A stretch of 64,000 bases of DNA from an uncultured Caulobacterales bacterium (GCA_903840435.1 CAIMFV010000002.1:41841-105840); one strand, 5' to 3'; positions 38,580 through 48,149 are shown, numbered from the stretch's first letter. The notes: generated by a model from the letters alone, not told the origin. Made by a program: numbers and translations.

Positions 38580-40865
38580 ATGGTGCCTAAACTCCCTGCA
38601 ACGCTTCTTCTGCTCTCCCTTGCCGCTGCGTCCGTCGCTCGGGCTGACTCGTCTGTGGGTGCCTCCGATCTAGAAGGTGTGATCGTCACCGCTGAGAAAC
38701 GGCCAGAGCCCTTAGGTCAAACCCCAATGTCGGTGGCGGTGATTTCGGGCGAGACCTTGCGACTTCGCCATATTGATGCATTTGAGGATCTGCCGCTCCT
38801 CGCCCCTAGCCTCACCTTCGCCGACGCGATCAATAGCCGTGGCGCTGGCTTGCAAATTCGAGGGGTCGGCACATTGTCCTATAGCGACGGTGTGGCATCG
38901 AGCGTGGCAGAAGTGGTCGATGGCGCGCCCTTGGGCAGGCAAGCCGCCAGCCTCTTTCGCTTCTCTGACATCGCCCAGGTCGAGGTCTTACGCGGGCCGC
39001 AAGGCACGCTATACGGCCCCTCGGCTTCGGCAGGCGTCGTCAGTGTGACCACACGGGCCCCGACCCGGGACTTTTCAGTCGAAGGGAGTGCAAGCCTCGC
39101 CAGCTTGGACGAACGCCACGCCGAGCTCGCGATTTCAGGTCCTTTGGCGCCAAGCGGGCTTTTCGGTCGCGCCTATGTCTATGGCGTAAAATCGGACGGC
39201 TTTATCGACAACCTCGCCAGCGGGGCAAAGTTCAACGGCGCGGATGAGGCGGGCGCGCGCCTGAAGCTCTTGGCCGAACCGGCCGCCGATTGGAGCCTGA
39301 CGGCCACGCTCGATACCGCCCACCGGGCCGAGCATTGCTGCGCCATGACCCTGAGACGCGTGGCGCCAGGCACCTACTATGGCAAGACCTATGCAAGTCT
39401 GGTTGGCGTTACGCCCGGACCCAATTTGACGGCCCTTGATGTTGACCAGCCCTATCTGACCAACCAATGGACCGATGGCGCAACCTTGGCCGTGACCCAT
39501 GACACCAAGGACCTTCGCTTCATCTCGATCACTGCAGCGCGCCGCTTTCACGTCTTCGACAATAATGATCGCGACCTGACCCCGATCAATATTTTTGACC
39601 TCAACACCAGCAATGAGCGCCAAGGCCAGCTCAGCGAAGAAGTGCGGGTCGCAACGGCTGGCCAAGGTCCTTGGACCGCTGAAGGCGGCGTCTTTTTGCA
39701 AAGTCAGACCTTGACCGCTGTAACCCAAAGCGCGGGCGGATTTGGCTCCGTCACCTTGCCGAAGGTCCTGGGTAATCAGGTGGAACGCAGCATGACGACA
39801 CGCACCGCCGCCCTGTTTGGCGAGGCGCATTGGCGGTTCAGCGACACCCTCAGCCTGACCCTCGGCGCTCGCTATACGGAAGATACCAATCGCGCGCGGT
39901 TCCAAAGGTCCATCCTGCCCGGCGCGGTCGGCCCATCGCCGTCCGGAATTGGCGGGCCGCCGCTCGTCGTCCCTGACTTGCGCGCCAAAGATGCCAAACT
40001 TTCTGATCGGATCGCTCTCGACTATCAGGTCCGGGAGGGCGTGATGGCCTATGTCTCCTTTGCCAGAGGCTTTAAGGGGGCGGGCCTCAACCTGTTGAAT
40101 TTTCTGACCCAAAACCAAGTGAGCTCTGGCGCAGTCGTGCTCGCGCCGGAAATCTCCCAATCGGCAGAAGCGGGTCTCCGAGCGCGCCTTTTCGCCCGGC
40201 GTCTCGATGTCAACCTGACACTCTATCGAGAGGCGTTTCACGGGTTTCAAACCACCGCCTATGACCCGCAAATCGCGGCTAACACCTTGACCAATGCCGG
40301 CGCCTTGCGCGCCCAGGGCCTGGAAATGGAGAGTGTTTGGCGGCCAGGAGGCGGCGCCAGCCTCGCCCTTTCCCTGGCGCGGAACGACGCCCAATTCACC
40401 AATTTCGGTAACAGTCCCTGTTACCCGAACGAGCTGGCGTCGGGCGCCACTCCCTGTCACCTCACCGGAACGGCCTATGTGCAAAACATTTCCGGTCGCC
40501 CGCTCAACAATGCGCCCAAATGGGCCGTCAATTTTTCTCCCCAATGGCGCGGGCCGGTTTTGCAGGGACGTTATGACGGCTTCGTCGGCGCAACCTATAG
40601 CTGGCGCTCGCAAGTAAATTTCAGCCCCAACCAGGACCCGCAAACCGTCCAGAAAGCCTATGGCGTCGCCGATCTCAATGCAGGCCTCATCCATGGGGCG
40701 TGGCAGGTTGAGGTTTTCGTGCGCAACCCCTTCGATCAATCCTTCGCCGCCAATATTTTGCCCTCTCTGCAATCGGGATCGGCGACGACGCCTGCGGGCT
40801 ATGCGCAGATCTTCACATTGGCCTCGCGCCGCAGCCTCGGCGCGACCGTGCGGCTTAAATATTGA
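38580..40865 (+). CDS. TonB-dependent outer-membrane receptor
   Basis: A 761-residue TonB-dependent receptor. A signal peptide ends about residue 22 (AAASVARAD). The TonB-box region LEGVIVTAEKR precedes the plug (TPMSVAVISGETLR, GLQIRGVGT, QVEVLRGPQGTLYGPSASAGVVSV), and the 22-strand barrel ends in RRSLGATVRLKY with a terminal aromatic. It takes up a scarce ligand across the outer membrane. It is divergent from the PQQ dehydrogenase across about 180 bases and followed 82 bases later by an acyl-CoA dehydrogenase, so a carbon compound handled by those enzymes is a fair guess; ligand not known. Confidence 0.92.
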   Translation: MVPKLPATLLLLSLAAASVARADSSVGASDLEGVIVTAEKRPEPLGQTPMSVAVISGETLRLRHIDAFEDLPLLAPSLTFADAINSRGAGLQIRGVGTLSYSDGVASSVAEVVDGAPLGRQAASLFRFSDIAQVEVLRGPQGTLYGPSASAGVVSVTTRAPTRDFSVEGSASLASLDERHAELAISGPLAPSGLFGRAYVYGVKSDGFIDNLASGAKFNGADEAGARLKLLAEPAADWSLTATLDTAHRAEHCCAMTLRRVAPGTYYGKTYASLVGVTPGPNLTALDVDQPYLTNQWTDGATLAVTHDTKDLRFISITAARRFHVFDNNDRDLTPINIFDLNTSNERQGQLSEEVRVATAGQGPWTAEGGVFLQSQTLTAVTQSAGGFGSVTLPKVLGNQVERSMTTRTAALFGEAHWRFSDTLSLTLGARYTEDTNRARFQRSILPGAVGPSPSGIGGPPLVVPDLRAKDAKLSDRIALDYQVREGVMAYVSFARGFKGAGLNLLNFLTQNQVSSGAVVLAPEISQSAEAGLRARLFARRLDVNLTLYREAFHGFQTTAYDPQIAANTLTNAGALRAQGLEMESVWRPGGGASLALSLARNDAQFTNFGNSPCYPNELASGATPCHLTGTAYVQNISGRPLNNAPKWAVNFSPQWRGPVLQGRYDGFVGATYSWRSQVNFSPNQDPQTVQKAYGVADLNAGLIHGAWQVEVFVRNPFDQSFAANILPSLQSGSATTPAGYAQIFTLASRRSLGATVRLKY

Positions 40866-40946
40866 GGCACACTTTTCTATTCCCTGCCGTGGCGTCGGTT
40901 GGGCATAAGCACCCCCACGGCCTCAGGCGCGCGGGAGGGAGCTTTG

Positions 40947-42107
40947 GTGATCCGAGACGAAGAGACCTATCCGGAGATCCGCGACAATGTGCGACGGCTC
41001 TGTGCCAAGTTCCCCGGCGCCTACTGGCGAGCCTTGGATCGGGAGCGCGCCTATCCGACCGCCTTTGTCCAGGCGCTAACGAAAGCGGGCTATCTCTCAG
41101 TCTTGATCCCGGAAAGTTTCGGCGGATCGGGGTTGCCTTTGAGTGCGGCTGCGGCGGTGCTGGAAGAAATCCATCGCTCCGGCGGCAATGGCGGGGCCTG
41201 CCATGCCCAGATGTACACCATGGGCACAGTGCTGAGACACGGCTCACCAGAACAGAAGGCGCTTTATCTGCCCAAGATCGCGTCCGGCGAGCTACGGCTG
41301 CAAGCCTTTGGTGTCACCGAACCAACCAGCGGCACCGACACCACTCGGATTGAAACCTTCGCCCGCCGCGTCGCCGATGGCTATCTGGTCAAGGGCCAGA
41401 AGATCTGGATCAGCCGCGCCGAACATTCCGATCTGATGGTGCTGTTGGCGCGCACCACCCCACGCGAGGACGTGGCAAAGCCCTCGGACGGCATGAGTGT
41501 GTTTTTGGTCGATCTGCGCCAAGCGGTGGGCAATGGCCTGACCATTCGCCCGATCCGGACCATGCTCAACCATGCCACCACGGAGCTTTTTTTCGACGAC
41601 CTGAAGCTGCCGCACGACAGTCTGATCGGCGAGGAGGGCCAAGGCTTTCGCTATATTCTCGACGGCATGAACGCCGAGCGGATTTTGATTGCTGCGGAAT
41701 GTATTGGCGATGGCCGGTTTTTTATTGACCGCGCCAGCGCCTATGCCAAGGACCGTCACGTCTTTGGTCGCGCTATAGGCGAGAACCAAGGCGTGCAATT
41801 TCCCATCGCACGGGCCTATGTCCAGCTGTCCGCCGCCGCGCTTATGGTCGACAAGGCCTGCGCTCTGTTCGAAGCCGACGCGCCCTGTGGGACCGAAGCC
41901 AATATGGCCAAGATGCTTGCCTCCGAGGCCAGCTGGTACGCCGCAGACCAGTGTTTACAAACCCACGGCGGGTTTGGCTTTGCCGAAGACTTTGACATCG
42001 AGCGCAAGTTTCGCGAGACGCGGCTCTATCAAACCGCCCCCATTTCGACCAACCTGATCTTAAGCCACGTCGCCACCCACAGGCTTGGCCTGCCCAAGTC
42101 CTTTTAA
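40947..42107 (+). CDS. Acyl-CoA dehydrogenase family protein
   Basis: A 386-residue flavoprotein. GTG 40947 is preferred (GGAGG 8 bases upstream, then MIRDEETYPEIRDNVRR); TTG 40944 and 40899 are possible. Conserved parts are FGVTEPTSGTDTTRIETFA (FAD/substrate), KGQKIWISRAEHSD, YAKDRHVFGRAIGENQGVQF and LQTHGGFGFAED. Where medium-chain enzymes have the catalytic Glu (YEG), this has LYQTA; a Glu in the MNAERILIA helix may take its place, as in isovaleryl-type enzymes (inference). It probably introduces a double bond into a branched or unusual acyl-CoA. The thiolase follows 25 bases later. Confidence 0.85.
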   Translation: MIRDEETYPEIRDNVRRLCAKFPGAYWRALDRERAYPTAFVQALTKAGYLSVLIPESFGGSGLPLSAAAAVLEEIHRSGGNGGACHAQMYTMGTVLRHGSPEQKALYLPKIASGELRLQAFGVTEPTSGTDTTRIETFARRVADGYLVKGQKIWISRAEHSDLMVLLARTTPREDVAKPSDGMSVFLVDLRQAVGNGLTIRPIRTMLNHATTELFFDDLKLPHDSLIGEEGQGFRYILDGMNAERILIAAECIGDGRFFIDRASAYAKDRHVFGRAIGENQGVQFPIARAYVQLSAAALMVDKACALFEADAPCGTEANMAKMLASEASWYAADQCLQTHGGFGFAEDFDIERKFRETRLYQTAPISTNLILSHVATHRLGLPKSF

Positions 42108-42132
42108 GTTTCACCCCTCGGAGAGAGAGCCC

Positions 42133-43329
42133 ATGCGTCGCGCCGCTATTGTCAGCCCGGTCAGGACGCCGGTCGGGAAATTCCTTGGCGCGCTGAAGGG
42201 GGTTCCGGTTGAGACCTTGGCGGCGACCGTGGTGAAAGAGGTATTGGCGCGCACGCACCTCGACCCGGCTTTGATCGAGGATGTGGTCTTCGCCCAATCC
42301 TACGCCAATGGTGAGACGCCGTGCATTGGCCGGTGGGCGGCCTTGAGCGCCGGGCTGCCGATTGAAGTTCCGGGCATGCAACTCGACCGGCGATGCGGCG
42401 GAGGTCTGCAAGCCATCGCGACGGCAGCCATGATGGTCGAGACGGGCGTCTGCGATGTCGTGCTCGCGGGCGGGGTCGAGAGTATGAGTAATGTCGAGTT
42501 CTATACCACCGCCATGCGGGGTGGCTCGCGGTCAGGTTCCGTCACCCTCTATGACCGTCTTGAGCGCGGTCGCGAACGCTCCCAGCCTGTCGAGCGGTTC
42601 GGCGTCATTTCTGGCATGGTCGAGACAGCGGAAAATGTCGCCCGAGACTGTGGCGTGACGCGCGAGGCTGCGGACGCCTATGCCGCCCAAAGCCAAGCCC
42701 GCGCCGCCACCGCCTGGCGCGAGGGCCGGTTTGACGCCGAAATCGTCGCAGTCGAAATTCCCGCCAAGGGCGGCGCGACCACGACGTTTGCGCGCGATGA
42801 AGGGGTGCGCGAGGACACCACTGTCGAGACCTTGGCGGCGCTCAAGCCAATGATGAAGGGCGGGGTGTGCACAGCTGGCAATTCCAGCCAACAGAATGAC
42901 GCCGCCAGCGCCTGCCTGATCGTTGCGGAGGACAGGCTACAAGCGCTCGGCCTTGAACCCATGGGCTTTCTGGTCGGCTGGGCGGCGGCGGGGTGTCACC
43001 CGGCGACCATGGGCTTGGGACCTGTGCCTGCGGTCGAACGGCTGTTGCGGAAAACCGGCCTCAGCTTTGCTGATTTGGGCTTGGTTGAACTGAACGAAGC
43101 CTTTGCAGCGCAGGTCTTGGGTGTCATCAAACACTGGGACGCCATGGACCCGGCCATCCTAAACGTCAATGGCTCAGGCATCTCACTCGGCCACCCCATC
43201 GGCGCGACAGGCGTGCGGATCTTGACCACCCTCATGTACGAAATGCACCGTCGCGGCGTGCGCTACGGCCTCGAAACCATGTGCGTCGGCGGCGGTCAGG
43301 GTGTGGCGGCGATTTTTGAGCGGGCCTGA
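42133..43329 (+). CDS. Acetyl-CoA C-acetyltransferase (thiolase)
   Basis: A 398-residue thiolase. ATG 42133 follows GGAGAGAG. The three active-site groups are in their usual places: Cys88 in DRRCGGGLQ, His354 in GHPIGATG and Cys384 in CVGGGQG, with NEAFAAQ between. CGGG in place of the commoner CSSG/CGSG is a mild variant. It either splits a 3-ketoacyl-CoA or condenses two acetyl-CoA. With the acyl-CoA dehydrogenase upstream it makes a small degradative unit, though no hydratase or hydroxyacyl-CoA dehydrogenase is next to it. Confidence 0.92.
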   Translation: MRRAAIVSPVRTPVGKFLGALKGVPVETLAATVVKEVLARTHLDPALIEDVVFAQSYANGETPCIGRWAALSAGLPIEVPGMQLDRRCGGGLQAIATAAMMVETGVCDVVLAGGVESMSNVEFYTTAMRGGSRSGSVTLYDRLERGRERSQPVERFGVISGMVETAENVARDCGVTREAADAYAAQSQARAATAWREGRFDAEIVAVEIPAKGGATTTFARDEGVREDTTVETLAALKPMMKGGVCTAGNSSQQNDAASACLIVAEDRLQALGLEPMGFLVGWAAAGCHPATMGLGPVPAVERLLRKTGLSFADLGLVELNEAFAAQVLGVIKHWDAMDPAILNVNGSGISLGHPIGATGVRILTTLMYEMHRRGVRYGLETMCVGGGQGVAAIFERA

Positions 43330-43419
43330 GGGACGTCGCGGGGTTGGAGTTGGCGGGAAGTTAGCGCCTCGGACCACGAACCAGTGTAGGGTAAAGGATA
43401 ATCTCAGACAGGACCCGTC

Positions 43420-43902
43420 ATGCTGCTTCCGATTATCGCCGCCGCTAGCCTTACCATACTGCTTCTGGCGGTCGGTGGCCTGCTGACCGATGTTGGCCCC
43501 TGGTATCGGGACCTGCGCAAGCCGAGTTGGAATCCGCCCAACTGGGCCTTTGGACCTGCCTGGACGATCATCCTTGGGCTTGCGGCCTGGGCAGGGGTCC
43601 TGGCCTGGACCCATACCCATGAGCCGAGCGTCCACCTACGCATCGGTGTCCTCTTTGGCGTCAATATGATCTGCCATGCGCTGTGGAGCCCGCTCTTCTT
43701 CAATCTGAAACGGCCCGACTGGGCGCTGATGGAAGTGCCGTTCCTGTGGCTGTCGATCCTGGGCTTGATCCTTGGCCTTGCCCCTGTATCAAGCTTGGCG
43801 GCGCTGTTGCTCGCCCCCTATCTGGCTTGGGTATCTTTCGCAGCCGTGCTGAATTTCACCATTGTGCGGCTAAACGCCCCGTTCGGAGCGCCAAAAACCT
43901 AA
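43420..43902 (+). CDS. tspO: TspO/MBR family tryptophan-rich sensory protein
   Basis: A 160-residue, five-helix membrane protein of the TspO/peripheral benzodiazepine receptor family. The signature KPSWNPPNWAFGPAWTI is intact and aromatic residues line the helices. TspO binds porphyrins and in Rhodobacter modulates tetrapyrrole and pigment gene expression with oxygen. AGGA lies about 10 bases before ATG 43420. No tetrapyrrole gene is nearby, so its role here is open. Confidence 0.92.
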   Translation: MLLPIIAAASLTILLLAVGGLLTDVGPWYRDLRKPSWNPPNWAFGPAWTIILGLAAWAGVLAWTHTHEPSVHLRIGVLFGVNMICHALWSPLFFNLKRPDWALMEVPFLWLSILGLILGLAPVSSLAALLLAPYLAWVSFAAVLNFTIVRLNAPFGAPKT

Positions 43903-43921
43903 GTCGCGCCTCACCCCAAGA

Positions 43922-44074
43922 TCAGCGCAGCAGCAGCCGGGCAGAAAAGCTCAGGACGAAGGCAACCGGGAGCGCGGCTGAAATCACCAACAGCCAAGTC
44001 ACCGGACTTAACCGCAAATGCGCCACTGCCTCATCTGGGCTTGGCAACGGGATGGCGTGGTGCTCAGATTCCAT
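43922..44074 (-). CDS. Small single-helix membrane protein, unknown
   Basis: A 50-residue frame. ATG 44074 has GAGGGGG 7 bases upstream, a much better start than the in-frame ATG at 44149. The first 25 residues are polar (MESEHHAIPLPSPDEAVA), then one hydrophobic helix (about residues 27-45) and an end SARLLLR. The topology suggests an N-out or N-in bitopic peptide in the inner membrane. No family recognised. It is convergent with tspO. Confidence 0.5.
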   Translation of the reverse strand: MESEHHAIPLPSPDEAVAHLRLSPVTWLLVISAALPVAFVLSFSARLLLR

Positions 44075-44167
44075 CAAAGCCCCCTCTCGGTTTAAGCCTC
44101 TTACGGGCCATACCGAAAGGTTACGCAAGGTCAGAAAAGAGTCAAGCAACCGCCGCCAGAACCTCGT

Positions 44168-44482
44168 TCACCGGGACTGTGGCGGCAGGTCTTTGATCCG
44201 CGCCACATGGGCGGCAATGTCGTCAGGGCGATACCGTGAATGGCGACGCATGGTGCTGGCCGGATGATGGGCTAAACCCAAGTTCATCTCCGCGCGCCAA
44301 GCCTTGGCGGGCCGGATTGGTCGCGGCGCAAAGCCACCGCCACAGGTCGGGCAGACATTGTGCAAAACCGTGTCCACACAGTCGGCACAATAGGTGCACT
44401 CATAACTACAAATCCGCGCCGCCTCGGACTGGGGCGGCAGATCACGGTCGCAAAGTTCGCAGTTGGGACGAAGTTCGAGCAT
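44168..44482 (-). CDS. DUF1272 cysteine-rich protein
   Basis: A 104-residue protein starting at ATG 44482 (MLELRPNCELCDRDLPP), the conserved opening of DUF1272; a longer frame exists upstream, but GGAG precedes this start. Four CxxC-type pairs follow (CELC, CSYECTYCADC, CPTCGGG), fitting binding of two zinc ions or a small treble-clef fold. The C-terminal 40 residues are an extension beyond the usual family end at RPIRPA. Function of the family is unknown. Confidence 0.82.
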   Translation of the reverse strand: MLELRPNCELCDRDLPPQSEAARICSYECTYCADCVDTVLHNVCPTCGGGFAPRPIRPAKAWRAEMNLGLAHHPASTMRRHSRYRPDDIAAHVARIKDLPPQSR

Positions 44483-44588
44483 TGGGGGAAGCTCCTGGGG
44501 TGGAGGACTGGCAGGTTTGTGAGGAGACTGTGGCATCGCACGAAATCACGCTCCTAACACGTGAGCGTCTATCACCTGATCCCTATTG

Positions 44589-45326
44589 CTATTTGCAAAA
44601 AACCTCAGAAATATCATTGATGTTCGCCATAGATTCAGAGTCTATTTTTCCATCTTCAATCTGGGTTTGATGGATAGACTCGTGGATCAAATTACGGTCT
44701 GTAAAATATCTCTTGCCCTTTAGCTGAACTATTTTTCCAGCACATTTTAAGTTATAGTCATCAACTTCACTTAAATATAATACCGCTGCATTCGGAGATA
44801 CCTTATATTCAATTCGCATCGATATGTAAAATTCACTGGAGTTGACTGCCTTTTCAATTTTCCAAAACGATAATTTTTTCGAGTCACCTGCTCCCCTTTG
44901 CCAATCAGCGACCTCTAATTCTGTTTGCCATTGGGTGGAAGGGTCCGAAGCGCGCCGGCCTCGCGGAAACTCAAAGTTCACAGGAATTATAACTTCAGAC
45001 TCGACCGGAACGCCGTCACGAATTTTAGGTTGAAATACGAATAGGTTTCCTGCCGCCGCTATCTTTTGGGCCGAACTTCCAAAGCCAAAATTTGGTGGTG
45101 TCTCTTCAATTATAACACATTGCCCTAAGACAGCCTCCTTGCTTAAGACACATTTCAATTTCACTTGACCTCTGACGTGAAACAACCAAGCCTTGAAGGG
45201 AAAGTACCACCTCAAAACCCTCTGGTCAGGTGCCTTTGCCCATTTCGGTACGGAGTCGTGATGGTTTTGAGTTGGAGCCATCCCACTCGAAGACTGGAAC
45301 ACGAGGGCAAGCAGCGGAAGGAGCAT
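44589..45326 (-). CDS. AT-rich TonB C-terminal-domain-like secreted protein
   Basis: A 245-residue protein with a short hydrophobic leader (MLLPLLALVFQSSSG). Residues about 52-125 match the energy-transducer TonB C-terminal pattern: GQVKLKCVLSKEAVLGQCVI, then EETPPNFGFGSSAQKIA, FQPKIRDGVPV and VIIPVNFEF. It lacks the long proline-rich spacer and clear anchoring helix of a working TonB, and the last 120 residues are unlike any domain I know. Composition is much richer in A and T than its neighbours (44600-45150), suggesting acquisition. It lies 180 bases downstream of a TonB receptor on the same strand, which may or may not be its partner. Confidence 0.6.
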   Translation of the reverse strand: MLLPLLALVFQSSSGMAPTQNHHDSVPKWAKAPDQRVLRWYFPFKAWLFHVRGQVKLKCVLSKEAVLGQCVIIEETPPNFGFGSSAQKIAAAGNLFVFQPKIRDGVPVESEVIIPVNFEFPRGRRASDPSTQWQTELEVADWQRGAGDSKKLSFWKIEKAVNSSEFYISMRIEYKVSPNAAVLYLSEVDDYNLKCAGKIVQLKGKRYFTDRNLIHESIHQTQIEDGKIDSESMANINDISEVFCK

Positions 45327-45505
45327 CGCGCAACCATGTTTCTAACTGAGAATGCCTGTCACCTTACGAGGCGGAACTCACGATCGCAATTGTTCGGAAG
45401 GGCAAAGACTGGCATGGAGGCGAGCGCGTATCGCTTTGTGAACGCGCGTGGCCTCGCGCTGGCGGCAAAGACTGAGCGGCGCGCCCGTCGACTCTCGCCC
45501 GCCCC

Positions 45506-48049
45506 TCAGAAAAACAACTTCCGCACGCTCAAGGTCACAACCCTGCCCGTGGGGTCGAGTTCGGGGCCTTGATAGGAGAGCGGCGTTGTGCCGTTAGCAC
45601 CTTTGACCGCTTGGCGAGCGTCAAACAGATTGGTGGCGGCAAGGGTGACGCGGGCGCCGCGCAACCATGGCCATTTTTTCCACAGGTCGGGCCGCGCGCC
45701 CAAATTGGCCCAAAGGCGTAGGTTGAGCGTACCCAGATCGGAAAAGTTTAGAGTGCTGGAGGGCGTGCCTTGCGGCCCCTTGACCTCGGTTGCGCTCTTC
45801 CAGTCGGCGCTTAGCCGCGCACCCAGGCCGTCGCGTAGATAGCCAAATTGAGCCTCGACCTCATGTTGCGGCTGGCCACCCGACGCGCCGAGTGGATCGC
45901 CGTTCAGATAGTTGAGCACAGGCCCTCCTGAGCGCAGCTTTGCGCCGTCAGTAAAATAGACCGTGTGATAAATCGCCAATTGCAGCCGCCCGGCGTTTCC
46001 ACCGCCGAAGCCGCCACCACCGCCCCGGCCACTCCCGCCTGATCCGCCCGAGCGCCCGCTGCCGCCGCCGCTGCGCCCTCCCCCCCCGGCGCCTCGGAAA
46101 GGATTGGGCGGTTGCGGCAGGGTCGAGCTCAAGGGCATGTACCAATTGGCGCCCCAGCGGAGCTCCTGCTTCCATTGGACGGCGAAATTGACCGGTCGCA
46201 GATCCTCCGTAATCAGCGTGCCAGAGGCATCGCGTACAAACCGATCGGGAAAGGCTTGCTCAAGCACCGCTGTCGCTGCGGAAAGCGAACCGATGGCATT
46301 GGTGATGCGACTGGTGATATAATTGACGCTGAGGGTCAGGTTATCGATCTGGGATGGCTTGGCGGTCAGTCCGACCTTCCAAACATTGCGACTATCGGCG
46401 TGGAGATTGGGATTGCCGCCGCTAATATCGGTGAGCGTCACGGTCTGCCCCGTGGCGTAATCGAACGCCTTCACCCCCGGCGTCGCGACTTCCGGACCAT
46501 CTAGTTGCTGGGGCGTGGGCGCAAGGCGATCCTGAGTATTGGAAACAATCAGGCTATAGCCGGACCACGGCGTCCAATTGACGCCATAGCCCACCGTATA
46601 GAGGGCTCCGACGTCGGAATACTGATCCACTGCCAGATTGGCGTTTAGGCTCAATTCTCCGAGTGGGGCCAAGACCTCCTTCTTGCCCCCGGCTATGGGC
46701 GCATCGAGGTTGATTTGGCCACTCAGGTCGCTGCGCGATAACCACAGGGACTGGCGCATGGGGACGCCCGTCGATGCACCAAAGACCTGAGCAGACAGGG
46801 ACTCCGACGAAAAGCCCAAGAGATTGGCGCCGCCCTTGATACTGACATAGAGCGGACCGGCAGGCAGGGGCATGAGCGCGCCATTAAGGAGCAGCTGTGC
46901 ATTACCTGTGTCAGACAAGGACCGCGCCTTGGCTTGCGGCTGTGCGACGAGAAGATCAGACGCCGGAAACTGAAACGGGTCATAGTTGGGAGATAAAGCA
47001 TTGAGCAAGGCTTGCGCAGCGCTCGCGTCGAGGCCCCGTCCTGTCACAGTAAAACTGTCGGCATGGTCATAGGCTGTGGTGAAGGAGAAGCGCCAATTGG
47101 CAGTGTCCTTATCGACAGTCGAGCCAAGATGACCTGTGACGTCCTGCACCGTTTGAAGAAGCCGGTCGGTCGGATCGAGGAAAGAGAGGGTCTGGGCATC
47201 ACCAAGCGCAAAGGGATCATTGGCAGGAACGTCGAGCCTAATCGGCGCCAAACCTTGGCGGGATGTGCTTTTGCTGAGCGTCAATGTGCCGTTCAAGGTG
47301 ACAGCAAGACCGCCAAGCGTCGAACGCGCCAAGACCGCGTTCAGCGTTGACTGCTCCGATGCAGCGACCAGGGTATGGGCGGCCGCACTGTCGACTGCGC
47401 TGGCATTGAGCGCGGCCGAGGGCGGCTCGACGAGGGATCTTTGGGCGTCCGTCAGCGGCGAATGGGCTTGGGCCTGCAGATCGATATTTAGACGGTTGTC
47501 GCCCCGCAGGTGAAAGAGGTCAGCTTCGACCTTGCCCGAGGTTTCGCCGCCTTCCGTTGCTGCACCGCCTTGCAGTTCGCCGGTTATGGCGCGAAACCGC
47601 CGCCGCAAGACAATATTCACCACCCGCTGGTCGGCGGAATAGCCGTATTTCAGGCTGACCTCTTCGGGCAGAATGTCGACCCTCAGGATGGCTTCCGTCG
47701 GGATATTCGAGATTTCGTTGAAGCCTGAAATGCGATGGCCGTTCAACAACACGACGGGGCTCTCGCCGCGCCCACGGTCACTGCGAATTTCAGGCGAAAG
47801 CTCGCTGAGCAGCTCTGTTACCGTCGAAACGCCAAAGGACTGGATATCAGCCGGGCTATAGCTGATTTCAGGCTTTATATCGCCGACCACCGCGCCGGGA
47901 AGCTTCTGCGCCTTAACCTGGACCGCTTGCACCGTGGTTTCTTCGTCGTCAGGCGGCGGAGGGGCTTGTGGTGCCCTTTGCGCTTGCGCCGCAGGGGCCA
48001 AAACCCAGGCGAGCCCGATCAAAACCAGCCACTTCGCATCTCGTTTCAT
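45506..48049 (-). CDS. TonB-dependent receptor with glycine-rich surface segment
   Basis: An 847-residue outer-membrane receptor. A signal peptide ends about residue 23 (APAAQAQ), and VQAVQVKAQKLPG resembles the TonB-box region. The plug shows VTELLSELSPEIRSDRGRGE, PVVLLNGHRI and LRVDILPEEVSLKYG, the style seen in plugs of carbohydrate- or peptide-related receptors. The barrel ends in VVTLSVRKLFF with a terminal Phe. About 35 residues of Gly/Arg/Ser repeats (DNA 45990-46100) interrupt the barrel part, probably an extracellular loop. It lies downstream of the cytochrome b/c' pair. Ligand unknown. Confidence 0.88.
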   Translation of the reverse strand: MKRDAKWLVLIGLAWVLAPAAQAQRAPQAPPPPDDEETTVQAVQVKAQKLPGAVVGDIKPEISYSPADIQSFGVSTVTELLSELSPEIRSDRGRGESPVVLLNGHRISGFNEISNIPTEAILRVDILPEEVSLKYGYSADQRVVNIVLRRRFRAITGELQGGAATEGGETSGKVEADLFHLRGDNRLNIDLQAQAHSPLTDAQRSLVEPPSAALNASAVDSAAAHTLVAASEQSTLNAVLARSTLGGLAVTLNGTLTLSKSTSRQGLAPIRLDVPANDPFALGDAQTLSFLDPTDRLLQTVQDVTGHLGSTVDKDTANWRFSFTTAYDHADSFTVTGRGLDASAAQALLNALSPNYDPFQFPASDLLVAQPQAKARSLSDTGNAQLLLNGALMPLPAGPLYVSIKGGANLLGFSSESLSAQVFGASTGVPMRQSLWLSRSDLSGQINLDAPIAGGKKEVLAPLGELSLNANLAVDQYSDVGALYTVGYGVNWTPWSGYSLIVSNTQDRLAPTPQQLDGPEVATPGVKAFDYATGQTVTLTDISGGNPNLHADSRNVWKVGLTAKPSQIDNLTLSVNYITSRITNAIGSLSAATAVLEQAFPDRFVRDASGTLITEDLRPVNFAVQWKQELRWGANWYMPLSSTLPQPPNPFRGAGGGGRSGGGSGRSGGSGGSGRGGGGGFGGGNAGRLQLAIYHTVYFTDGAKLRSGGPVLNYLNGDPLGASGGQPQHEVEAQFGYLRDGLGARLSADWKSATEVKGPQGTPSSTLNFSDLGTLNLRLWANLGARPDLWKKWPWLRGARVTLAATNLFDARQAVKGANGTTPLSYQGPELDPTGRVVTLSVRKLFF

Positions 48050-48149
48050 CTGGCCAATCCGACACCCGCACTGCAGGACGCCTCATCGGGGCGAACAGCG
48101 TCGATTTGAAGGCGCTAATTTTGCAATCTGCCTACGTCGACCCGACGCG

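Noticed and set aside
39135..40772. 545-residue open frame antisense to the TonB receptor
   Set aside because: It mirrors the receptor gene's codon bias, has no ribosome site or recognisable motif, and the plus-strand receptor is unmistakable.
45165..45572. 135-residue plus-strand frame between the TonB-like and receptor genes
   Set aside because: Overlaps the starts and ends of two minus-strand genes, has no domain and no convincing ribosome site.
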